In this document: in pieces, positions 4,971 to 9,884 of the stretch
Layout: each line of letters starts with the position of its first letter
Position numbering within the stretch: the first letter of the stretch is position 1
Source: 2-02-FULL-38-15 sp964645555
GTDB lineage: Bacteria > Patescibacteriota > Microgenomatia > Daviesbacterales > UBA10151
Direction: 5' to 3'
DNA length: 9,884 nt
Assembly: GCA_964645555.1 (NCBI GenBank)
Contig: CAZYBP010000037.1
Span: forward strand, 1 to 9,884
Notes under the pieces: generated by a model
The model's input: the letters and a program-made list of their open reading frames with translations, nothing else
Databases searched by the model: none
Told to the model about the DNA's origin: nothing
Position numbers and translations under genes: made by a program

Positions 4971-5831
4971 TTAGTTCCAGAATCTATCTTGAACTTCACA
5001 ATAGTCTGACCAACCATGCGATTCTTGAAGTGTTTTTGTTAAAGCAGCTTGTGACAAACTTTTGCTAACTACACCTTTTGCTTGTAGAGTAACCAATCTG
5101 AATACCATCCGATATTGTTCCATCACTCTAGCGAAATACTTACCCTTAGTTTTTCCGGTATCATAAGTTACAAAGCTTTCTAAAGTAGCTTCATCCAGTG
5201 CAATATGGTCATCTGCAACTATTCTCAAGCTGAGACCTAATTCTTTTGATGCTTTTGCAGCACCGCTAAAGCTTTCTTGCCCTATAAAGCCACCCCATAA
5301 ATACAGACCGCCTTCCTGTAGAAGAAGAGCAGCACTGATTAAAGTTGCTCTAGCTGCCAACTCTCTTTGAGCGCGAGGTGCAGCCATTAGATTATTCCTA
5401 ATTGGATTATCAAAGAATTCATCCCTAGGGAACATGCGTTTTAATTGGGTTGAAGAAAAACTTTGAACATTAGGGTTTTGGTTTAGGGCTAAAACGTAAT
5501 CAAATGGAGGTTCGTCTTTTAATGTGTCATATAAGTATGTCGCGTCTTCCCAGCGTGCTCTCCCAGGTGACTGTTTTAAAGCTTCTTGGTCCAGATCAAC
5601 ATTGACGTAATCAACCAAAACAGCAAAATCTTCCGGAGAAAGATTACCCATAACTTCTTCACATTGTTTATGAAGAGCCATACCAACTGCGCCAATTCCG
5701 CCGCAAATGTCTAAAACCTTAATAGGACGACTTACAAAATCAGCATGAGCCGGTATATTAAGCTTCTCAGCTACAATTTCATAGAATTTTTGCATTCCTT
5801 GGGATGTAGCAATTTCAGTGAACCCACTCAT
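4971..5831 (-). CDS. SAM-dependent methyltransferase-like protein
   Basis: This is a 286-residue Rossmann-fold protein. Motif I is IKVLDICGGIGAVG (37-50), with D41, G44, G45 and G47 in place for SAM binding. DYVNVDLDQEAL (74-85) gives the acidic strand-2 residue that would bind the SAM ribose. PPFDYVLALNQNPN (108-121) lies at motif IV and GGLYLWGG (174-181) at the strand-5 position. The segment ALNQNPN replaces the usual D/N-PPY, so the methyl acceptor is not predictable. The C-terminal 80 residues are helical. There is no signal peptide or membrane helix. It is the first of the minus-strand run and is 65 bases from the HAD fragment. Its promoter is the best in the window. The stop is TAA. 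Confidence 0.8.
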   Translation of the reverse strand: MSGFTEIATSQGMQKFYEIVAEKLNIPAHADFVSRPIKVLDICGGIGAVGMALHKQCEEVMGNLSPEDFAVLVDYVNVDLDQEALKQSPGRARWEDATYLYDTLKDEPPFDYVLALNQNPNVQSFSSTQLKRMFPRDEFFDNPIRNNLMAAPRAQRELAARATLISAALLLQEGGLYLWGGFIGQESFSGAAKASKELGLSLRIVADDHIALDEATLESFVTYDTGKTKGKYFARVMEQYRMVFRLVTLQAKGVVSKSLSQAALTKTLQESHGWSDYCEVQDRFWN

Positions 5832-5842
5832 AATAAGGTGTT

Positions 5843-5870
5843 ATTATACACTACAGGCTATAAATGTCGA
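5843..5870 (-). promoter_or_regulatory. Strong promoter of the 5831 methyltransferase-like gene
   Basis: Reading the minus strand, TCGACA (5870-5865, five of six to consensus), a 16-base spacer and a perfect TATAAT (5848-5843) are followed by 11 bases and the ATG at 5831. The leader would be only about four or five bases, with no Shine-Dalgarno. Confidence 0.65.
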
Positions 5871-6045
5871 AAAACAATAAGAGAAATAATACTCTCTAAT
5901 TCCCCAAATTGAGGCTAAATTGGTTTCAATTTCCTATCATTTCTGTTTCATTCATAAAGACACGATACATTGAATACTTGCTTACTTCAAATCCATTATT
6001 TATATTAGTTGTACAATATAAATGTTTGGATATTTGTAAATTAAT

Positions 6046-6765
6046 ATGAGTAGAATAAAATCTTTATTAAACTATTTTAAATCCGGTTTTGATTTAGCCA
6101 ATAAAAGTATTGAGATCTACTTTCTTGGTTTGGCACTCTCTCTAATTATTTCCTTTGAATCATTTTTTCTGAATACACAACTAGTTGGGATAATTCAGTT
6201 GTTAACCTTGGTAGGAATAATAATAAATCTAGCATTTTCTTTATCCATTCCAATATTTCTACTTCAAAAACAACAAGGTCACTCCTTAAATTTTCAAAAC
6301 ATTCTCTCAATTACAATTCAGAATACAAAAAGGATAATATTACCTGTTATTTTGCTTTCTATTCTAATTTTTGTGCTTTTTATAGCCTCACTTATACTTG
6401 TAGCCATTTATCTGCATCCAACCAAAGAAGTCACTAATCAATTTTTCCAAAGTTTAAATGGAGAAAGCAACACGATTACCTATATTTTAATAGCTTTTTT
6501 TTCTTTCTTTGTTTATGTTTCCTTTCTTTTTTCTTTAGAACATAAAGGGTTTATAACATCAATAATCCAAAGTATAATACTGTCTTTTAAAAACTTATCC
6601 TATTTGTTGCTAGTTTTATCAGCCGGAATTATTTCTTATGCCCTAATTAGTTTTCTACCAATTGATAATTTTTGGGGGTTATTTTCAAGAGTGGCGATTG
6701 CTTCTTATACAGGCTTTGTCATAACTTCAACTACACTTTTTTATTATCAAAAATTATCCCATTAG
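6046..6765 (+). CDS. Six-helix integral membrane protein, unknown function
   Basis: This 239-residue protein is dominated by hydrophobic helices at about 22-42, 47-73, 98-123, 144-164, 184-204 and 212-234. A short Lys/Arg-bearing N-terminus (MSRIKSLLNYFKSG) and basic loops at 75-97 (QKQQGHS, NTKR) and around 166-167 (HK) suggest the N-terminus is inside. No transporter signature, catalytic motif or conserved charged residue in a helix is evident, and I do not recognise a family. It is followed after 128 bases by the SGNH hydrolase on the same strand, so both may act at the membrane. TATTTG ends nine bases before the ATG, with TTGTAC 16 bases further up, a weak promoter. The stop is TAG. Confidence 0.7.
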   Translation: MSRIKSLLNYFKSGFDLANKSIEIYFLGLALSLIISFESFFLNTQLVGIIQLLTLVGIIINLAFSLSIPIFLLQKQQGHSLNFQNILSITIQNTKRIILPVILLSILIFVLFIASLILVAIYLHPTKEVTNQFFQSLNGESNTITYILIAFFSFFVYVSFLFSLEHKGFITSIIQSIILSFKNLSYLLLVLSAGIISYALISFLPIDNFWGLFSRVAIASYTGFVITSTTLFYYQKLSH

Positions 6766-6878
6766 CATCTTTTTTTTGTTGCTTAACCTACATAAATACT
6801 ATTAATACAGACTATACCAAAAATTTATGGTTACTTACTAACTTCAGTTGTATTTCTAATATTATTCAAAAACTTAAG

Positions 6879-6887
6879 TGTCAAAAT
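6879..6887 (+). promoter_or_regulatory. Possible extended -10 box of the SGNH gene
   Basis: TG-t-CAAAAT ends six bases before the ATG at 6894, the same layout as at the other genes. The hexamer matches four of six, so support is modest. Confidence 0.3.
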
Positions 6888-6893
6888 AATTGA

Positions 6894-7706
6894 ATGGTTC
6901 TGTTGGTTGCCTCTTTTATCTTTGCCTCCACTATTTTTAGTTCTAATCTTTCTGTAAATTTTTTGGATCAGGCTTTTGAACAACCTATTTCTTTTATTAG
7001 ATCTTTATTTATTAGTAGTCCTTTACCTGTACAAACAAAAGATTCTAAAAGTTACACCATTGCTTTAATAGGGGATTCCATGACAGAAGTTATGGGCTCG
7101 GCAGATGATTTAAGAAAAGATTTAAAATCTTTTTATCCGGACAAAGAGTTTGGGATTTTAAACTTCGGCATTGGCTCAACCTCAATCTTATCTGTGCCGG
7201 ATCAGTTAAATGAAGAATCCAAACGGGGTCCGGAAACCTTGCCTCCAATACTTTCTACCAGGCCGGATGTAATAATACTTGAGTCTTTTGGTAACAATCC
7301 CCTCTCGCACATGAGTTTGGATAAGGGGTTAAAAAAGCAGAAAGAAACTTTAGACCAAATTGTCCATATTATAAAAAATAAAAGTCCTAATACAGTACTG
7401 ATTTTTGTAGCTACAATTTCACCTTCCAAAGAAAGGTATGCAGAGGGGGTGGTTAATTTATTATCTGAGCAAAGAAAACAATGGTCAGAAGAAAGGATTG
7501 CCTATATGAAAAACCATATCAGTTATGCCAAGTTACACCATATCCCTCTGGTAAATGTATATGAAGAAAGCTTGGATGAAAAAGGGGACGGGAGGCAGGA
7601 TTATCTAGATGCCGGCAATTTTATTCATCCTTCAAGGCAAGGAATATTATTTATCAGCCAACAAATAGCAGATGTTATTTCTAAAGAAAAAATTATTCCA
7701 AATTAA
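6894..7706 (+). CDS. Membrane-anchored SGNH/GDSL hydrolase
   Basis: This 270-residue protein is an SGNH-fold hydrolase, a family that removes acyl or acetyl groups from lipids and glycans. A hydrophobic N-terminal segment (1-17) should anchor or export it, placing the catalytic domain outside. Block I is IALIGDSMTE (56-65), with nucleophile S62. The block II Gly is in NFGIGS (90-95), and block III is SFGNNPL (131-137) with the oxyanion residue N134 or N135. Block V is NFIHPSRQG (242-250), with catalytic H245. The usual DxxH is NxxH here: N242 stands where the acid should be, and D239 is three residues earlier. The start follows an in-frame TGA directly (TGAATG). It probably acts on cell-envelope material, possibly with the membrane protein upstream. 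The stop is TAA, overlapping the HAD stub's end by four bases. Confidence 0.85.
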   Translation: MVLLVASFIFASTIFSSNLSVNFLDQAFEQPISFIRSLFISSPLPVQTKDSKSYTIALIGDSMTEVMGSADDLRKDLKSFYPDKEFGILNFGIGSTSILSVPDQLNEESKRGPETLPPILSTRPDVIILESFGNNPLSHMSLDKGLKKQKETLDQIVHIIKNKSPNTVLIFVATISPSKERYAEGVVNLLSEQRKQWSEERIAYMKNHISYAKLHHIPLVNVYEESLDEKGDGRQDYLDAGNFIHPSRQGILFISQQIADVISKEKIIPN

Positions 7707-7828
7707 TTAATTTTCTCAATATTTGTATCAAGGCCAAAAACTTTCTTAAACATGATTGCTGAGGCGTCAGTATTAACCTGGATGCAACTTAATAACGTTT
7801 CATCAACATCAAACAGTACTATTTTCAT
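7703..7828 (-). pseudogene. Truncated HAD phosphatase N-terminus (41 codons)
   Basis: The minus strand encodes MKIVLFDVDETLLS followed by 27 more residues and TAA. LFDVDETLL is a textbook HAD motif I, with both aspartates (D7, D9) and T11 intact. The following SAIMFKKVFGLDTNI resembles the first cap helix of phosphoglycolate-phosphatase-like members. Everything after that is missing, and the frame ends at the 3' end of the convergent SGNH gene. Full-length relatives have about 200-230 residues. An extended -10 box (TGaTATACT) still lies six bases before the ATG. The most likely reading is a remnant left when the neighbouring SGNH unit arrived or when the 3' part was deleted. Confidence 0.6.
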
Positions 7829-7834
7829 TCCTTG

Positions 7835-7843
7835 AGTATATCA
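7835..7843 (-). promoter_or_regulatory. Extended -10 promoter of the 41-codon HAD stub
   Basis: TG-a-TATACT on the minus strand ends six bases before the ATG at 7828. It is well preserved although the gene behind it is not complete. Confidence 0.4.
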
Positions 7844-7868
7844 AATATCTAATTATATTAAGGCTGCT

Positions 7869-7897
7869 TTAAAAACAGGGTAAAATTTAAGTATAAT
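7869..7897 (+). promoter_or_regulatory. Promoter of the MFS exporter
   Basis: TTAAAA (7869-7874), a 17-base spacer and a perfect TATAAT (7892-7897) precede the ATG at 7911 by 13 bases. AAGGA (7898-7902) looks like a Shine-Dalgarno eight bases from the ATG, but it would lie at or upstream of the transcription start predicted from this box. It may therefore not be part of the message. Confidence 0.5.
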
Positions 7898-7910
7898 AAG
7901 GAATAATTTT

Positions 7911-9242
7911 ATGGATGGGAAAGCAGATTATAGTAGGGAAGATCAATATATTAGAAACGGAAGCGCGGAAATTAGCATCGGACAATCCCCATATTTAAAG
8001 AAAATATTTACCGTTTTTCCGGCTTTAAGCAATAAAAATTATAGATTATTTTTTTGGGGACAACTTATTTCTTTAATTGGCACCTGGTTACAAATTGTAG
8101 CTCAAGGTTGGTTGGTGCTTAAATTAACCAATTCTGCATTTTTGGTAGGACTAGTAGCAGCTTTAGGTACCTTGCCCACCTTAATTTTTTCTCTTTTTGG
8201 CGGGGTGATTGTTGACAGGTTTCCCAAAAGAAAAATAATGATAGTTACTCAGGCAAGTGCTATGATTTTGGCTTTTATTTTAGGTATTTTAACTGTTTTA
8301 AATTTAATAACAGTTTGGGAGATTGGTTTTTTGGCTTTCCTTTTGGGAACAGTTACTGCTTTGGATATTCCTGCCAGACAAGCATTTGTGCCGGAGGTGG
8401 TGAGTAAAAAAGAGTTGCCTTCTGCCATTTCTTTGAATTCCGGTATCTTTAATGCAGCAAGAGTAATTGGCCCAGGTATAGCAGGCTTTTTAATAGCTTT
8501 CGTTGGTGTAGGCGGAGCTTTTTTATTAAACGGTATAAGTTACATCGCGGTAATTGTTGCTTTAATTTTAATGAAGGTTGAGGATAAAGTTTTCAAAAGC
8601 AATTTGCACCCTTTGGTTGCTATAAAAGAGGGGATTACTTATTCTTTTACCCACCCAATTATTAGGACTTTACTGATTTTTGTTGGGGTTATATCTATTT
8701 TTGGCTGGTCTTATACTACCATTATGCCCGTTATTGCCCAAAATACTTTTCATCAGGGAGCACAAGGTTTGGGATATTTATATGCTGCAGGAGGATTGGG
8801 GGCTTTTACAGCCACTTTTGTAGTATCTGTATTTGCCAACAAAATTTCTCCTTTAGTTTTTATTTTGGGGGGAAATAGCCTCTTTGCCGTTGGCTTAATT
8901 TTATTTACATTTACTAATAATTTTACATTGGCTTTAATATTATTATTTTTCTCAGGGCTGGGGCTGCTTGCCCAATATGCCATGATGAGTACCACAATCC
9001 AACATTTAGTTTCTGATTCAGTTAGGGGAAGGGTGATGAGTATTTATGTGTTGATGTTTTTAGGCTTGTCTCCTCTGGGAAATTTTCAAATAGGCTATTT
9101 ATCAGAAAAATTTGGCACTGAACTGGCAATTAGAATTGGGGCAATTATAGTATTTCTATTTGGAATTTTAGTTTTTTTCTACAGAAAAAGAATCTCTTCC
9201 CAATATGCAGAATATAAAAGAATAAATACAGCTTCAGCTTAA
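7911..9242 (+). CDS. MFS transporter, MFS_3/EntS-like exporter
   Basis: This 443-residue major facilitator has twelve expected membrane helices, a normal family length. The hydrophilic N-terminus (1-40) leads into NKNYRLFFWGQLISLIGTWL (41-60), the typical helix-1 start of the enterobactin-exporter-like branch. Motif A, GGVIVDRFPKRKIMI (97-111), lies between helices 2 and 3. DIPARQAFVPEVV (152-164) and SLNSGIFNAARVIGPGIAG (174-192) follow helix 4 as in MFS_3 proteins. The second half has VRGRVMSIYVL (371-381) before helix 11. It should use the proton gradient to expel a small hydrophobic compound, a siderophore or a drug; the substrate cannot be told. It has its own promoter and converges on the 9263-9856 gene with 20 bases between. 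The stop is TAA. Confidence 0.92.
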   Translation: MDGKADYSREDQYIRNGSAEISIGQSPYLKKIFTVFPALSNKNYRLFFWGQLISLIGTWLQIVAQGWLVLKLTNSAFLVGLVAALGTLPTLIFSLFGGVIVDRFPKRKIMIVTQASAMILAFILGILTVLNLITVWEIGFLAFLLGTVTALDIPARQAFVPEVVSKKELPSAISLNSGIFNAARVIGPGIAGFLIAFVGVGGAFLLNGISYIAVIVALILMKVEDKVFKSNLHPLVAIKEGITYSFTHPIIRTLLIFVGVISIFGWSYTTIMPVIAQNTFHQGAQGLGYLYAAGGLGAFTATFVVSVFANKISPLVFILGGNSLFAVGLILFTFTNNFTLALILLFFSGLGLLAQYAMMSTTIQHLVSDSVRGRVMSIYVLMFLGLSPLGNFQIGYLSEKFGTELAIRIGAIIVFLFGILVFFYRKRISSQYAEYKRINTASA

Positions 9243-9258
9243 AGTTTTGGTATAAACT
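9243..9258. terminator. Weak bidirectional hairpin between convergent genes
   Basis: AGTTT (9243-9247) pairs with AAACT (9254-9258) around TGGTAT in the 20 bases between two convergent stops. It has only one GC pair. T-rich DNA follows on the minus strand side. It is the only candidate for ending either transcript here. Confidence 0.25.
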
Positions 9259-9262
9259 AAAA

Positions 9263-9856
9263 TCATCCTCCGTAACCAAATGTTAAATACAGAAATTGAG
9301 GAATTTTTTCAAGAATCAACCCTTGTAATTTTTGGCAGTCAGATTGATAAACATGTAAAGTTGAGGGGGTGCATAATTGAGGGTAAGGACGAGACTGACC
9401 CGCATTTACTGTAAATGGTAAGTTAATTTCCCTACAAAAACTCATAATAGACATAAAAGTTGTTGGATCTGAAGTAATAACAATTTGTCCTTCTTCTGAT
9501 ATTCCGGATAAGCTTGCTCTTAATAATGAGCTAAATAAAGTTACTGTAGGATCCGGTCCAAAAGAAAAGCCAGTAACTAGATCATATTTTGGATACGGAA
9601 ATGCTTCTAGATGTTGAATACCATCCCTATATACATGTCCTGTTTCTACAATACCATACTTAATTAATTCTATGGCTCTCCCTGGGTCGCGTTCTGCAGC
9701 ATCTAAGATGCAATCTGCGTTGAGATAATCTTTTAAGGCAGTTGTTGGACCTCCATAACCTGCTCCGAAGTCTAACGCCCTTGAAATCCTTGAAAAATCA
9801 ATAAGTCCGACTTTACTTGCAGATGCCAATAGATGTGTAGCGTAATAACTTAACAT
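9263..9856 (-). CDS. Small SAM-methyltransferase-like protein
   Basis: This 197-residue Rossmann-fold protein has motif I ISRALDFGAGYGGPTTAL (24-41), with D29, G31, G33 and G35, a canonical SAM-binding loop. ILDAAERD (50-57) gives the acidic end of strand 2. YDLVTGFSFGPDPT (91-104) lies at motif IV and GQIVITSD (123-130) at strand 5. The C-terminal part after residue 150 is short and lacks the usual strand 6/7 hairpin in clear form. The substrate is unknown. It shares only the fold with the genes at 142 and 4971. The frame is open to a TTG at 9865. I chose ATG 9856, three codons in, as the first standard start, but no clear -10 or Shine-Dalgarno decides it. The stop is TGA. Confidence 0.75.
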   Translation of the reverse strand: MLSYYATHLLASASKVGLIDFSRISRALDFGAGYGGPTTALKDYLNADCILDAAERDPGRAIELIKYGIVETGHVYRDGIQHLEAFPYPKYDLVTGFSFGPDPTVTLFSSLLRASLSGISEEGQIVITSDPTTFMSIMSFCREINLPFTVNAGQSRPYPQLCTPSTLHVYQSDCQKLQGLILEKIPQFLYLTFGYGG

Positions 9857-9884
9857 GGTGTACAATTAAGGTAGTGAGAGTTCA

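Noticed and set aside
5886..5935. Possible stems in the 5832-6045 gap (AAATTG/CAATTT and GAGA/TCTC).
   Set aside because: They are short and AT-rich, as expected by chance, with no T run in the right place.
6672..6896. An open frame ends in TGA directly abutting, and in frame with, the ATG of the SGNH gene; its last residues include KLK before the hydrophobic anchor, suggesting a read-through or recoded TGA.
   Set aside because: Its first part overlaps the membrane-protein gene in another frame, it has no start codon near the end, and TGA clearly ends two other genes here (2787 and 9263), so recoding is not supported.
1..9884. CRISPR array, integrase, transposase, toxin-antitoxin or known phage-defence genes.
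   Set aside because: No regularly spaced repeats and no matching protein motifs were seen on either strand.

Overview
The window is AT-rich bacterial DNA with short, mostly monocistronic genes and the standard genetic code: TAA, TAG and TGA all end genes. A tRNA without an encoded CCA, several lineage-specific unknown genes, and start codons only a few bases behind a -10 box suggest a small-genome bacterium, perhaps of the Candidate Phyla Radiation (Patescibacteria). That placement is an inference from style, as no phylogenetic marker other than the tRNA is present.

Layout. 1-52: 3' part of tRNA-Glu(UUC). 142-1401 (+): protein with a disordered N-terminus and a methyltransferase-like Rossmann domain. 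1605-5831: a long run of minus-strand genes. Read in their transcription order they are a SAM-methyltransferase-like protein (5831-4971), a truncated HAD phosphatase fragment (4905-4696), a UlaG-like metallo-beta-lactamase-fold hydrolase (4682-4059), a heptad-repeat coiled-coil protein (3967-3668), a 43-residue Ala-rich protein with a perfect Shine-Dalgarno (3501-3370), a gene-free stretch rich in hairpins (3369-2985), a DUF5678 protein overlapping a retropepsin-like aspartic protease (2984-2401), and an unknown acidic protein (2252-1605). 6046-7706 (+): six-helix membrane protein followed by a membrane-anchored SGNH/GDSL hydrolase. 7703-7828 (-): a second truncated HAD N-terminus. 7911-9242 (+): MFS_3-type exporter. 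9263-9856 (-): another small methyltransferase-like protein, convergent with the exporter.

Most genes look like independent accessory units, not one pathway. The clear functional pair is DUF5678 plus aspartic protease (4-base overlap). The membrane protein and the SGNH hydrolase may form a second unit at the cell surface. Three different methyltransferase-like proteins and two HAD stubs, both cut off soon after motif I, give the region the look of a turnover-prone accessory segment.

The most distinctive signals are: (1) a repeated promoter layout with a -10 box, often with an upstream TG, ending 6-7 bases before the ATG, which predicts leaderless mRNAs; (2) one exception, the tiny Ala-rich gene, which has an ideal Shine-Dalgarno; and (3) a 385-base non-coding stretch beside that tiny gene that can fold into many hairpins, including an 11-bp stem and a GCAA tetraloop on the minus strand. 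No CRISPR array, integrase, transposase or recognisable defence system is visible.
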